64,000 nucleotides of DNA from Pseudoalteromonas luteoviolacea (GTDB lineage Bacteria; Pseudomonadota; Gammaproteobacteria; Enterobacterales; Alteromonadaceae), in the NCBI RefSeq assembly GCF_000814765.1, contig NZ_JWIC01000010.1:444001-508000 (forward strand). The letters run 5' to 3'. The translations under genes and the position numbers were made by a program. This document shows, piece after piece, positions 17,292-26,583 of the stretch (the first letter of the stretch is position 1; each line of letters begins with the position of its first letter). The notes below the pieces were generated by a model. That model ran no database searches, was not told the origin of the DNA, and saw nothing but the letters and a program-made list of their open reading frames with translations.

Positions 17292-17881
17292 TGATTTTGC
17301 TCCGCAATTGACAGGTCCACAGCCTCACAAAGCCAATGCCCAATAAACATATGTGCTTCTTGAATACGCGCTGTTTCGTCAAAATTAATGATAATTGGTA
17401 ATTTAGCGATGTCTTTAACTTCACCACCTTGGCGGCCAGTTAATGCCACTGTGAACGCACCTATTTCGTTAGCGGCAGCCAAAGCCAAATTGATATTCTC
17501 ACTGGTACCAGAAGTTGTCAGTCCAATAACCAGATCCTCTGGTTTACATAACGCCTGAACCTGTCTTTCGAACACGGTATTAAAGTGGTAGTCGTTACTA
17601 TGTGCAGTTAAAATAGATGTATCTGTCGTCAACGCGATTGATGCCAATGGTCCACGTTCTAATTTGTATCGAACTACAAACTCTGCAGCAAGGTGCTGCG
17701 CATCCGCCGCACTGCCACCATTGCCAAACCAGATAACCTTTCCGCCCGCAGCAAGCGTTTTCTGACACGCCTCTAAAAGTGCTACCGATTCTTGATGATA
17801 ATTGGCCATATTGGCAAATAATGCCATGTGGCGTTCTAAACTGTCCAAGTAGCTATTTGCAATTTGTTCATTGACTGACAT
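17288..17881 (-). CDS. gmhA: Sedoheptulose 7-phosphate isomerase (GmhA) of the SIS family
   Basis: Converts sedoheptulose 7-phosphate to D-glycero-D-manno-heptose 7-phosphate, the first step of ADP-heptose synthesis. The 197-residue SIS-domain protein has WFGNGGSAADAQHLAAEFV, the LTTDTSILTAHSND segment, GLTTSGTSENI (phosphate-binding serines), and C-terminal ETARIQEAHMFIGHWLCEAV with the catalytic glutamate and histidine region. DiaA, a related replication-initiation SIS protein, is the main alternative. The direct overlap with hldE and the presence of gmhB nearby favour GmhA. Confidence 0.83.
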   Translation of the reverse strand: MSVNEQIANSYLDSLERHMALFANMANYHQESVALLEACQKTLAAGGKVIWFGNGGSAADAQHLAAEFVVRYKLERGPLASIALTTDTSILTAHSNDYHFNTVFERQVQALCKPEDLVIGLTTSGTSENINLALAAANEIGAFTVALTGRQGGEVKDIAKLPIIINFDETARIQEAHMFIGHWLCEAVDLSIAEQNQ

Positions 17882-17943
17882 AGTGAACCTTCAATTTCTT
17901 ACAAGCCCAAAAATTGTGCTATTTCTTAATTATTACCCGTGTA

Positions 17944-19383
17944 TTACCAGTATACATTGACTGACAGCCAAGTGTAATTTTCTCCAAACACATCTTTGCC
18001 CACTGTTAGGCTTGTTTCTAGTTGATAGTCATCAATTTTTCTAGAATTAGAGAGCTGGATTTCATTTTGCTTTTTGTAATCATATTTCTCATTATTCTGG
18101 TTATCTACTGTGGTCCATTTTAATCGCCACAATGAATCAAAGCTCTCTGCATAAGTGACTTCAATCACTTGACTCTGCGTCGCTACGCCATGATTAAATA
18201 CTCGGTGATTACTTGCAAAATGACCCAACACGAAATCATTGATACTATTACCTTTCGCAGGGTAGATATGGTGTGTATACCAAAGCTCACTAATATCTGA
18301 AAACTCATAGCGCATCGAGACATCTTTCGTTAATTCTGGCATGTAAAAGCCATAGCTGGTCACAGAGTTACCAAATAAATAGTTTTTATGCTCTCGGGTA
18401 TCTTCACCGCCATGCTCGATATACCACTCAACAGGTGTATACCAATCAGTTTTAAAAGACGTAGTGACTGTCGCCCATTGATCGCCAAGTTCGCTGTCAG
18501 TGCCACCGGTTAATGCGTTATTATCGTTGCCTGCAGGGTCAAAAAATGCTTTCAACACATCCTTACCAGACACTTCCCTTGGACCACCTCCGAATTGCAT
18601 CATTCGGTTAATACCTATTTTCCAGTTGGTCAGCGGCTCAATACTCACATGTGTACCTGCCAATTTAGGCGTACCATCGTGTCGTTTGTTTTGGTAATGA
18701 ATGCCTTTCTCAACATGCTCTAGTTCTGCATAGAAGAATTCAAAATCTAAGTTCCACCAATTACTTAGTGGTGAGTTGAGCCCCAAAGAGACAGATAAAG
18801 GCGTCTGAGCGTTTGTCGAATACACTTGAGCTGAATGTTTAAAGGGCGAAAACCAATGCTCTTTGTAACCTATATTCAGTTGCAAATTCTCTCCACCCAG
18901 CGCATAAAAAGTATTATAAGGCACTAACCTGCCAGCTTCGACGCGATACTCAGCGCCAAACTGTAATAAAGAATTATCGCTACCACGATAAATACCATCT
19001 AGCGAAATCTCAGCATATTCGCTCGAATAATTACCTCGATCATTGGCAATTCTTTGCTCTTCGCCTGAATCTATTCGTAATTTAATTCCTCTGCGAGTGA
19101 TCGCATCGGTTTGAAGATAGGGTGCAATTCGCGCTCGAATACTTGCTTGCAATGCAGGATCTATGTTGCCAAGCTTTACAATGTGTTGGTTAATTTCTGA
19201 AATGCGATAAGGCTTACTCATCGGAGTGACAGCCGTCAGCGTGAACATCTTTTCGATCTGATATTCTAAAATATTATCTTTACCAATAGGGAGATAAGCC
19301 GTAGGCATCGCAAACGCCGTTTGAGCGACAAAAGACAAGGGTAAAGAAACAGCAAACAACAACTTCTTATAAATTGACAACAT
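17944..19383 (-). CDS. Capsule assembly Wzi-family outer-membrane protein
   Basis: A 479-residue secreted protein with signal peptide MLSIYKKLLFAVSLPLSF to AQTAFA. The rest is rich in alternating aromatic strands (for example YAEISLDGIYRG and QLNIGYKEHWFSPF) and ends in an aromatic residue (VNVYW), as expected for a beta-barrel. The overall pattern, including the N-terminal helical segment and the RGIKLRID region, fits the Wzi family, whose E. coli member anchors group 1 capsule at the cell surface. The start is set at 19383, where the signal peptide begins; the frame is open to 19491. Its place in an LPS cluster supports a surface-polysaccharide role, although no capsule genes are seen. Confidence 0.75.
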   Translation of the reverse strand: MLSIYKKLLFAVSLPLSFVAQTAFAMPTAYLPIGKDNILEYQIEKMFTLTAVTPMSKPYRISEINQHIVKLGNIDPALQASIRARIAPYLQTDAITRRGIKLRIDSGEEQRIANDRGNYSSEYAEISLDGIYRGSDNSLLQFGAEYRVEAGRLVPYNTFYALGGENLQLNIGYKEHWFSPFKHSAQVYSTNAQTPLSVSLGLNSPLSNWWNLDFEFFYAELEHVEKGIHYQNKRHDGTPKLAGTHVSIEPLTNWKIGINRMMQFGGGPREVSGKDVLKAFFDPAGNDNNALTGGTDSELGDQWATVTTSFKTDWYTPVEWYIEHGGEDTREHKNYLFGNSVTSYGFYMPELTKDVSMRYEFSDISELWYTHHIYPAKGNSINDFVLGHFASNHRVFNHGVATQSQVIEVTYAESFDSLWRLKWTTVDNQNNEKYDYKKQNEIQLSNSRKIDDYQLETSLTVGKDVFGENYTWLSVNVYW

Positions 19384-19528
19384 TATATTTCTTTCAAAAA
19401 TAATCAGGGGCGAGCATACTAGCAAATTTAGTGCTTTTGAGCACGTTCCGATATGTGTAAAATTGTTATGGTAATTTCCATTAAGCAACAAGCGCGTTAA
19501 ACTATGCTTTTATTTTTGCCCTGACACT

Positions 19529-20791
19529 ATGATTCGACTTATTTACTCCTTAATTTTAATTTTTCTTGCGCCACTTATTGCGTTTTACCTATATCAGATC
19601 AGGGGTAAAAAAAACGTCGGTTACAAAGCGCATTTTAGTGAACGTTTTGGTACCGCAAATCCGCGCCTACCGCGACAGGCCATCATCATTCATTGCGCAT
19701 CAGTTGGTGAAGTACTCGCAGCCGTACCATTGATTAAAAAAGTAAGCGCACAATACCCAAGTGATTCAATCATCGTTACCTGTAATACACCAACTGGCCG
19801 TGATGAAATTACTAAACAATTTAAAGATTCAGTCTCTGTCTGCTACCTCCCCATTGATTTTGGATTTGCAGCTCGCCGCTTTATCAAAGCGCTAAAACCA
19901 AAGTTACTACTTGTCTTAGAAACTGAATTGTGGCCAAACCTATTCTATTATGCCAATCAGCACCAATGCCCTATTGCCGTCATCAACGCTCGGCTGTCTG
20001 AAAAATCATACCGAGGCTATCAAAAAGTCGCGCCTTTAACTCGACATATCATGAGTCACATCACGGTGCTGGCAAGTCATAATCAAGAAGATGCACACAG
20101 ATTTGTCGCGCTTGGCCTGCCGCCAGAGCGCGTATACACTACAGGGTCAATTAAATTTGATGTCACACTTGATGACCATGATCTGCAACGGATGCATGAT
20201 TTAAGCGCTCAGTTGGGGCAACGGCCAATTTGGATAGCCGGTTCAACGCATCCAGGTGAGCATGAACAAGTCATAGCCGTACACAAAAAAATACTAGAAA
20301 AGATACCCGAGGCTTTATTGCTCATCGCGCCACGTCACCCTGAGCAATTTGACCCTGTCGCAGACTTATTAAGCGACGCTGAGCTTCGTATTAGCCGTCG
20401 CAGTAAGGCATATAATTCAAACTGCCAAGTTCTCCTCGCTGATACCCTCGGTGAACTGAAGTTTCTATACGGATGTGCCCAAATTGCCTTTATCGGGGGG
20501 AGCTTAATTGAACGAGGTGGCCATAACCCTTTAGAATCAGCAGCAAGTGCCGTCGGTGTATTAAGTGGACCTAGTACCTATAATTTCTCTCATATTTATC
20601 CGCAGCTCATTGCTCAGCAAGGCGCACAAATTTGCTCAGATCAATCTGAGTTGCTTGCGCATGTAAACAAATATTTAACTGATCCCACTGCCTCGAAGTC
20701 ACTTGGCGAACAGGCGCATGCATGCCTGGCACTAAACCAAGGCGCAATCAGTCGCACCCTCAATATTATCGATTCACTACTGGAGCAGTAA
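19529..20791 (+). CDS. waaA: 3-deoxy-D-manno-octulosonic acid transferase WaaA
   Basis: Transfers Kdo from CMP-Kdo to lipid IVA at the inner membrane. The 420-residue protein has an N-terminal membrane anchor (MIRLIYSLILIFLAPLIAFY), the IIHCASVGEVLAAVPLI acceptor motif with the catalytic glutamate, LLVLETELWPNLFY, and the C-terminal GGSLIERGGHNPLESAA donor-binding motif. With kdkA in the same cluster, WaaA is likely monofunctional, adding a single Kdo that KdkA then phosphorylates; this is inference from gene content. It is divergent from the Wzi gene and directly abuts the DUF1415 gene. Confidence 0.95.
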   Translation: MIRLIYSLILIFLAPLIAFYLYQIRGKKNVGYKAHFSERFGTANPRLPRQAIIIHCASVGEVLAAVPLIKKVSAQYPSDSIIVTCNTPTGRDEITKQFKDSVSVCYLPIDFGFAARRFIKALKPKLLLVLETELWPNLFYYANQHQCPIAVINARLSEKSYRGYQKVAPLTRHIMSHITVLASHNQEDAHRFVALGLPPERVYTTGSIKFDVTLDDHDLQRMHDLSAQLGQRPIWIAGSTHPGEHEQVIAVHKKILEKIPEALLLIAPRHPEQFDPVADLLSDAELRISRRSKAYNSNCQVLLADTLGELKFLYGCAQIAFIGGSLIERGGHNPLESAASAVGVLSGPSTYNFSHIYPQLIAQQGAQICSDQSELLAHVNKYLTDPTASKSLGEQAHACLALNQGAISRTLNIIDSLLEQ

Positions 20792-21337
20792 ATGAGTGAA
20801 CACATAATCAATACGATGAAAAACTGGGTGAGTAATGTCATCGTCAAATACAACTTTTGCCCCTTTGCCAGAAAAGAAGTGGAACAGAACGCCATCCATT
20901 ATCACATCAGCGAGGCCATCAGTCATGACGATGCAGTCATGGATATGTTGGAACAATGTTTTGAGCTGAATCAAAACGCATCGAGAGAAACCACTCTGCT
21001 GGTTTTTTCACATGGCTTTACTGACTTCGAGTCATTTTTAGATTTGGTTGATTTGGCAAATGCACTACTCTGTGCACAAGGTTTTGAGGGCGTTTATCAA
21101 ATTGCTAACTTTCATCCAGACTATGTTTTTGCGGACAGCGATGAAGATGACCCTGCCAACTATACTAATCGCGCCCCCTACCCGACATTGCATCTGATCA
21201 GAGAAGTGAGTATGGCGGCTGCACTGGAAACCTATGAAGATCCAGAATCCATCCCAGACAATAATATTCGTCTGGCTAGGCGTAAAGGTGAAGCGTTTTG
21301 GCAACAATTACTGGTTAGCTGCACGCACAAAAAGTAA
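20792..21337 (+). CDS. DUF1415 family protein
   Basis: A 181-residue soluble protein of the DUF1415 family, recognised by the N-terminal WVSNVIVKYNFCPFARKE and the FHPDYVFADSDEDDPANYTN segment followed by RAPYPTLHLIREVSM. The conserved cysteine, histidine and acidic residues suggest a metal or redox site, but no function is established. The ATG follows the waaA stop codon without a gap, with GGAG in the last waaA codons, so translation is probably coupled to waaA. Confidence 0.88.
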   Translation: MSEHIINTMKNWVSNVIVKYNFCPFARKEVEQNAIHYHISEAISHDDAVMDMLEQCFELNQNASRETTLLVFSHGFTDFESFLDLVDLANALLCAQGFEGVYQIANFHPDYVFADSDEDDPANYTNRAPYPTLHLIREVSMAAALETYEDPESIPDNNIRLARRKGEAFWQQLLVSCTHKK

Positions 21338-21348
21338 AACGTTCAATA

Positions 21349-21378
21349 GAATAACTGCGCTATTTGGCGCAGTTATTC
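21349..21378. terminator. Hairpin between convergent DUF1415 gene and ydbL
   Basis: A perfect 12-bp inverted repeat, GAATAACTGCGC (21349-21360) and GCGCAGTTATTC (21367-21378), with a 6-nt loop. It is likely to end transcription from both sides, although U-tracts are weak. Confidence 0.6.
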
Positions 21379-21388
21379 CAAACTGACA

Positions 21389-21709
21389 CTACTTTTTCAC
21401 CCACTTACCATTCACTTGGATAAAGTGCCCAGAAGAAGTCTTTTTATACGTTTTCTCCGCAGCAAGTTTTTCTACCTGTGACAAGCTAATCCCGTTTTTC
21501 TTCGCTAATTGCTGATACTTCGCTTTGCGCTTTTTATTGATATCCGCAACAAGCTTCTTCACGTCGCTAGAGCCTTTAATTACCCCTAAATAACCTGCTG
21601 CATTTTCGCCCACCATCCCTTGTGATTTTGCTTCATTTAATGACAAGGCCATCACAGAAAAGCTCATACATGCAGCTGCGATTGTGGTCAATATAATTTT
21701 TGCTCTCAT
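21389..21709 (-). CDS. ydbL: YdbL family periplasmic protein (DUF1318)
   Basis: A 106-residue protein with a signal peptide (MRAKIILTTIAAACMSFSVMA) and the DUF1318 core: LNEAKSQGMVGENAAGYLG, then a basic helix rich in lysine, then the C-terminal SGHFIQVNGKWVKK. In E. coli, YdbL is encoded with YdbH and YnbE and is thought to assist them. Here the order ydbH-ynbE-ydbL is preserved on one strand with small gaps, which supports the assignment. Confidence 0.9.
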   Translation of the reverse strand: MRAKIILTTIAAACMSFSVMALSLNEAKSQGMVGENAAGYLGVIKGSSDVKKLVADINKKRKAKYQQLAKKNGISLSQVEKLAAEKTYKKTSSGHFIQVNGKWVKK

Positions 21710-21720
21710 GTTCTCACTCC

Positions 21721-21900
21721 TTAGAATAATTCGCTATCATCACTAAACAAGTCGTCTAGCTCTTTGTCTACTTTCACACGAATTTCGTGGTCAACCTTTA
21801 CATTTAAATTGATGGTAATCGGTTCTTTTGTCTCAACCTGCACTTTATGCGTACAAGCTGAAGTGACTAAAACCAGCATCAAAGTTAGCATCCATTTCAT
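21721..21900 (-). CDS. ynbE: YnbE family outer-membrane lipoprotein
   Basis: A 59-codon gene read directly from the minus strand between ydbH and ydbL. The product begins MKWMLTLMLVLVTSACTHKV, with a lipobox ending at Cys16, then KEPITINLNVKVDHEIRVK and a short acidic tail ending SDDSELF. This matches the YnbE pattern (a lipoprotein followed by EPITINMNVKIEHEI in E. coli). YnbE is reported to stack with the C-terminus of YdbH by beta-strand addition, tethering it to the outer membrane. The start ATG is 15 bp after the ydbH stop, and the stop is 11 bp before the ydbL start. Confidence 0.9.
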   Translation of the reverse strand: MKWMLTLMLVLVTSACTHKVQVETKEPITINLNVKVDHEIRVKVDKELDDLFSDDSELF

Positions 21901-21915
21901 GCCTTATTGCTCCTG

Positions 21916-24468
21916 TTAGTTTAATGCTTTTTCAACTTCTTTAGTGATTTCATCGCTCAAACGCAACGCCCTAAATAGCTGAAAAATATTTTCTTTGTGT
22001 GTGTAATTAAAGTTAATTGGTTGCCCTTGTTGCTCATTGACTCCGGTTATTTGCACGCCTAAGTCTAGCCAACCATCGGACGTCATATTCACATCACTTG
22101 ATAGCTTTTCGATGTTCAACCTCTCCAACATACCAAAAGCAGTTTCCAAGCTCGGCTGCTGTGCTTTCAACGCCTCAACTGACTGGTTATTTTCAATACT
22201 CAGTAAACCCACATCAATGTTATTCAGCTTACCATCATGGATCTCTAGTTTTCCATCGATTACCGTCACAGGTAATTGCCCATAAACACGTCCACTTAGT
22301 TCAACGCCTGCATTTTTTGCCGCATTGGCAATCACTGCAAGATCCCAGTTCTCAGCCTCGACTAAAAAGCGTTGATCATCTGTTGAGAGACTTACCTGCT
22401 CAGCACTAAGCTGGCCATCAAATATGTACGCACTGATGTTACTCAACATCGGCTTGCCTCCATAAGATGATAAGATTGCTTGCACATTTTCAATGACAGC
22501 GCCAGAACGGATCTCTTGAATACCCACTAGAGACTCTTCAATCGTGATTTGATCAGCTTGCATTCTGCCTGTAATAGGCATATTTATCCCACTCAAATAA
22601 TGGGAATCATACAAAATACCGCCTTCTTCCAAGGTCATATCAAAAAGATAGGTACGTGCTGTCATATCCCCTTTCAACTTGGCTGAGATTGTCCCTTCAC
22701 TAAGTTGTAATTTAGGGTCAAGTTGTTGAATTATTGGCTGTAAAGTTAAAAAGCTTTGATCCGGTATCGTCACATCCAGCTCATTCAACTGTGGCCCTAT
22801 TTTCTGCTTCGCTAATACCTCTAGTTCATCGAGGTGAAGGACATGCTCTAACGTTAACAGATCTGCAAAACGCCCCGTTGAGGTTAAAACACCATGCCTA
22901 AAAGATAACTGAGGTGTGGCCACTAAGCCAAGATGCGTTTCTCCATCAAATTGCACGGCAAATTCAGTCTCATTAAGATCACTGTTAAATAGCATGGTAT
23001 GTGCAATGTCTTTACCTCTAAGCTGTGCTCGCTTGAACGACCCCACTTCAATATCAAGCGCCCCATTCAATTTTTGCTGCGCATTTAAATTAAGTTTACC
23101 CTCAATTAAAATGTGTTTGCCCGATACGTCTTCAAATCGATAGCGCTCTGCGGTCATGTCTGTTTTCAATAGTTCCACTTCAAACGCTTGATCCAACTCT
23201 GTTTCCAAATGACCCATGTCCACGGTGAAGCGCGTATCTACATTCAACTCAGTGTTATCAAAGCCCGCTTGCGCTTTTGTCAGCTCACCGATCGATGTGT
23301 GTGTTGTTAAATAAACCTTGATAATTTCTCCAAGTTTGCCTGACAAGGAAAAATTTCCTTGGCTAACCATATCTTGGACCGTTACAGCATCGTCAAAGCC
23401 CAGCGATGCGCTACTGATTAGCCAATCCCCCTGAGTTGATAGGCGACTGTCCTCAATTTGCAGCTTTGATTGAAGCGCCAACCAACCCAGCTCATGTTGA
23501 TGGCTCACTTTCAGATTGGCAGAGAATGTTTGTTGGACCATGCCAAGCAATGCGTTATTGAGTTCTATTGAGGACTTATCATTGTGGTCATTCAAGCGAA
23601 GCTCGGGAATTTCAAGTTGGCTCATGGTTGCTGAAAATGGTTTAGGCACGGACAGCTGCCAACTCGTGCTCAACACATCTGCCGGGAGAGAGTGTTGGAG
23701 ACGCATCACCCCCTTGCACGCTTTACCATTGAGACGCATATCTAACATCGATAAATCAATATTGGCACCGAGTGTATTTACATTAACGCGGCTAGACACG
23801 CCTCCACTGAGATGCGCCTCAACCGGACAATCTGCGACGCTATTATCTACAATATGCGCTTTCAAGTTGGCTGCTAGATCGGCTTGTATACCATCGAATG
23901 TGACCGATAATTGCCCCGACACGCGCTGAATTTGCGCTGGAAAATACGGCGTAAAACCGGCACTTGATAAATGAGTATTCACCTTAATGGTGTCTGATGC
24001 GACGGTGACTTGCGCGAATACATCGCCCTTGATATCAAATGTATTGAACGCTGTTTCATTGATTGAGATATTCAATGGCTGACGCAGCTGCGTTGATTCT
24101 ATAACTGCATTGTTTATCAACAACAGTGGTCGAGCATTCAACAAAGGCAATGAAAGTTTTTTTAAAGGCTTAGACGGCTGCGTCGAGGTCTCTGAGACTT
24201 GCTCAACCCTCAGCGACTGGACTGCGATTAAGTCAGGCGTTAGGGAGATATTCTCACCGACTACATTGGCTTGCTCATGCCTGAAACACACCTTGCTAAT
24301 GTGTATTTCAGAGAAGCCTGTGACAGACCACTCTAAACAATTTAGCCGACCTTGATCTTGTGTTAAATACAGGTTGGCAACCGCAAGACTTAAAGGCGAT
24401 CGAAAAATAAAAGCCGTGATCAGTAATAAGCAGCAGCTTATCCCAACGTATACTAAAAAACGTCGCAT
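21916..24468 (-). CDS. ydbH: AsmA-like intermembrane protein YdbH
   Basis: An 850-residue protein with one N-terminal membrane anchor (residues about 4-24) and a very long, repetitive beta-strand-rich periplasmic region, typical of the AsmA/TamB/YhdP/YdbH group. These proteins form a hydrophobic groove bridging inner and outer membranes for phospholipid transport. The C-terminal part (residues about 570-850, with PITGRMQADQITIEESLVG and GQLPVTVIDGKLEI) resembles the YdbH-specific domain. AGGAACG lies just upstream of the ATG. It heads the ydbH-ynbE-ydbL operon; E. coli YdbH is about the same length. Confidence 0.9.
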   Translation of the reverse strand: MRRFLVYVGISCCLLLITAFIFRSPLSLAVANLYLTQDQGRLNCLEWSVTGFSEIHISKVCFRHEQANVVGENISLTPDLIAVQSLRVEQVSETSTQPSKPLKKLSLPLLNARPLLLINNAVIESTQLRQPLNISINETAFNTFDIKGDVFAQVTVASDTIKVNTHLSSAGFTPYFPAQIQRVSGQLSVTFDGIQADLAANLKAHIVDNSVADCPVEAHLSGGVSSRVNVNTLGANIDLSMLDMRLNGKACKGVMRLQHSLPADVLSTSWQLSVPKPFSATMSQLEIPELRLNDHNDKSSIELNNALLGMVQQTFSANLKVSHQHELGWLALQSKLQIEDSRLSTQGDWLISSASLGFDDAVTVQDMVSQGNFSLSGKLGEIIKVYLTTHTSIGELTKAQAGFDNTELNVDTRFTVDMGHLETELDQAFEVELLKTDMTAERYRFEDVSGKHILIEGKLNLNAQQKLNGALDIEVGSFKRAQLRGKDIAHTMLFNSDLNETEFAVQFDGETHLGLVATPQLSFRHGVLTSTGRFADLLTLEHVLHLDELEVLAKQKIGPQLNELDVTIPDQSFLTLQPIIQQLDPKLQLSEGTISAKLKGDMTARTYLFDMTLEEGGILYDSHYLSGINMPITGRMQADQITIEESLVGIQEIRSGAVIENVQAILSSYGGKPMLSNISAYIFDGQLSAEQVSLSTDDQRFLVEAENWDLAVIANAAKNAGVELSGRVYGQLPVTVIDGKLEIHDGKLNNIDVGLLSIENNQSVEALKAQQPSLETAFGMLERLNIEKLSSDVNMTSDGWLDLGVQITGVNEQQGQPINFNYTHKENIFQLFRALRLSDEITKEVEKALN

Positions 24469-24655
24469 TCGTTCCTAAACTATTTTCCATCAGAAAGATT
24501 AGTTTAAGCCATCATGCACACAATGTAATGTAGAAGAGCGTAAGAAGTTGTAAAATTAGCAAAAGTTATAGTGATACCGTTAACTCTATATATATTTTGA
24601 TTTTTAAACAGATAGTTATCTCACTCACATAAGATTTTAAATGACCGTCAAAGAG

Positions 24656-24685
24656 CAAAAAAGGCCACCTTAGTGACCTTTTGCT
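24656..24685 (-). terminator. Rho-independent terminator of the lipoprotein gene
   Basis: On the minus strand AAGGTCAC (24680-24673) pairs with GTGGCCTT (24668-24661), with one G-U pair and a TAAG loop, followed by TTTT (24660-24657). Flanking A and T runs extend the stem. It lies just after the stop codon of the lipoprotein gene. Confidence 0.75.
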
Positions 24686-24688
24686 GTA

Positions 24689-26023
24689 TTAGTCAAACTC
24701 GACTAACGCCCTCGTATAAATAAGGTTGTTAAATTCGGCCCGATGTCGAGACTCTCCCTTTGCGATAACGTCTAACAACTTCGCATATGTCTCGTTGTCA
24801 GTTTCGTTACCTAGATACCCGTATAGGTATGCACCGAACTCTTCCAACTTTGTATCTTCTTCTGGTAGTTTAAACACATTTCCAAAGGTCAACTGTGGGA
24901 TAGTCCCTTTAACTCCACCATTGATCTGCCAGTCATAGCGTGTCTCAGCATTGTCACTGACCAAATAGCTATATCTAAACTCAACGCGGGTCAAATCACC
25001 ATTTATTGTACTGAAATCATACGTCGCGTTTTCTCGACCAGACACACCCAGTATCTCGTCATTCAAACTTCCAGATAACAGGGGTATTTCATTCTCGCCG
25101 AACTCATGTTCTGTGTTTGCTTTGCTTCTAGCTGATGTCCATACCTTAAATTGAGCCACCTCTGTCGTGGTTTGCTTGAACTCTATTTGGTGGTAGTAAC
25201 TGTGCTCCACTGCATCAGGGAAAATATATAACGGCATCGTTTCATCGGTTGTTTGTCTTTGATTAAATACCAATGAAGATGCGTCTGATGCAGCACCAAA
25301 AGCACCTATTACTTGGGCTGTATCACTGATCTGTTTGTCCACTGTCACGCCATGATGAACAAAGTCCGCGTCAGAAATTTTGATCGTTTGCGGGCTATCT
25401 GGCAATGAAATAACCGCCGCTTTTGCATCGTTATGTTCACGTGAAATCGCCGCTAAATATAGCGTTTCACTGCCGTCACACACCGCTATGTTACCATTGG
25501 ATGGCAAGGTGCTATTAGAAAGAAGGTAGTATCCGTTTTGCGTTAAGGTTAAATCCGAATCATCCACTTTATACATCTCACAACTGCACTCCTTAGATGT
25601 TCTAAAATAATAAGTCCCTAAGTTCTCTCGATGTTCAATATCCAGTTCTGTGCGGATATACTTGTACTCACCGTCAACACTGTCGTCCACTTCACCAATC
25701 ACAGAAAGGTGCTTTGTACCTACTGGAAGTTCTCCTGAGAAATTACCGTTTAAGTCAGTTTGAGCAGCGCCTAACGATGCCCCATTCTCATCGTGAAATA
25801 CAATATCAACTTGCTTAGGTTGATAACGCCAACATTCTTCAGACTCTGCTCTTAAAGTAATTGTTTGTGCTTCAGTCTTGTTAACTTGCTCAGCGCCCTC
25901 TGTGTTAGTTTGTTGGGTTTGGTTTGCTGCCTGAACAGTATTATTCCCACCTGAAGATCCGCCACAGGCAGCCAGCGCAAGTGTGATTGACGCAGCTAAA
26001 GTGGGGTATAACAGTCTCGTCAT
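24689..26023 (-). CDS. Uncharacterised lipoprotein with a carboxypeptidase-regulatory-like domain
   Basis: A 444-residue secreted lipoprotein: the signal peptide ends in LALAAC with the lipidated cysteine at 20, followed by a GGSSGG linker and a glutamine/asparagine-rich spacer to about residue 50. Residues about 65-110 (VDIVFHDENGASLGAAQTDL, then NGNFSGELPVGTKHL) look like a carboxypeptidase-regulatory or SdrD B-type beta-sandwich. A CSC motif follows near residue 145. I do not recognise the remaining beta-rich part, and no function can be assigned. AGGAAGA lies upstream of the ATG. It sits between the core ydbH operon and the purL repeat array, in the only accessory-looking part of the window. 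Confidence 0.7.
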   Translation of the reverse strand: MTRLLYPTLAASITLALAACGGSSGGNNTVQAANQTQQTNTEGAEQVNKTEAQTITLRAESEECWRYQPKQVDIVFHDENGASLGAAQTDLNGNFSGELPVGTKHLSVIGEVDDSVDGEYKYIRTELDIEHRENLGTYYFRTSKECSCEMYKVDDSDLTLTQNGYYLLSNSTLPSNGNIAVCDGSETLYLAAISREHNDAKAAVISLPDSPQTIKISDADFVHHGVTVDKQISDTAQVIGAFGAASDASSLVFNQRQTTDETMPLYIFPDAVEHSYYHQIEFKQTTTEVAQFKVWTSARSKANTEHEFGENEIPLLSGSLNDEILGVSGRENATYDFSTINGDLTRVEFRYSYLVSDNAETRYDWQINGGVKGTIPQLTFGNVFKLPEEDTKLEEFGAYLYGYLGNETDNETYAKLLDVIAKGESRHRAEFNNLIYTRALVEFD

Positions 26024-26583
26024 TGCTTCTTCCTTTTTTATTATGAATCTTAGCGATTGAAAAGCTTGGTCAATTTATCCTGAACTAAGCGAATGATAAA
26101 CTCAGATCCGCATCTTATGATTATGTTTATCGGGGACGCTAGATATGACAGACCTCGTTTGCTCCTGAGCATGTAGTTCGAGGTGCTTTTAATATGCTTT
26201 TGCTTCTCTGACAGATATAACGACAGAAGCCACAAAAAGGGGTGATATTTTTGTCTGAAATAACAATGATATATTTTATGATCGATCGTTGACCCGATCT
26301 TGCCAAAAAGGTCACGCCAACTCAGATACACGGTCATCGTAAACCTTAAGTGACTATATCAATAACAGCACACCATCAATGCAGACAGCACTTGCAAACA
26401 CAATATTTACAACTCTCTCCTAGCCAACCTGACATTATTTCAACAACCGAAACATATGAATGCGTATAAGAATCAATTATATTATGCTGATTAGTACCTA
26501 ATTTAACTATTAATTCACGCAGATCGCTATGTTTTAAAACCGCCTTACTCATCTGTTTTAGGCGTTTCTTTGGAGATATAAAA
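26024..26583. other. Sparse AT-rich region between the lipoprotein and DUF5694 genes
   Basis: About 560 bp carrying the divergent promoter regions of the two flanking genes. A 95-codon minus-strand frame (26050-26337) has an AAGG sequence before its ATG, but the product is aromatic and isoleucine-rich without recognisable features, so I do not call it a gene. Near the right end CGCCT (about 26541-26545) and AGGCG (about 26560-26564) could form a small hairpin before the DUF5694 ribosome-binding site. No mobile-element ends or RNA genes are recognised. Confidence 0.4.

Noticed and set aside
17288..17881. DiaA replication-initiation protein
   Set aside because: SIS-domain similarity would allow it, but direct overlap with hldE and the nearby gmhB point to GmhA.
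26050..26337. 95-codon minus-strand ORF with AAGG before its ATG
   Set aside because: The product is rich in aromatic and isoleucine residues with no signal, motif or domain, and the region is AT-rich non-coding in character. It might still be a lineage-specific gene, but nothing positive supports it.
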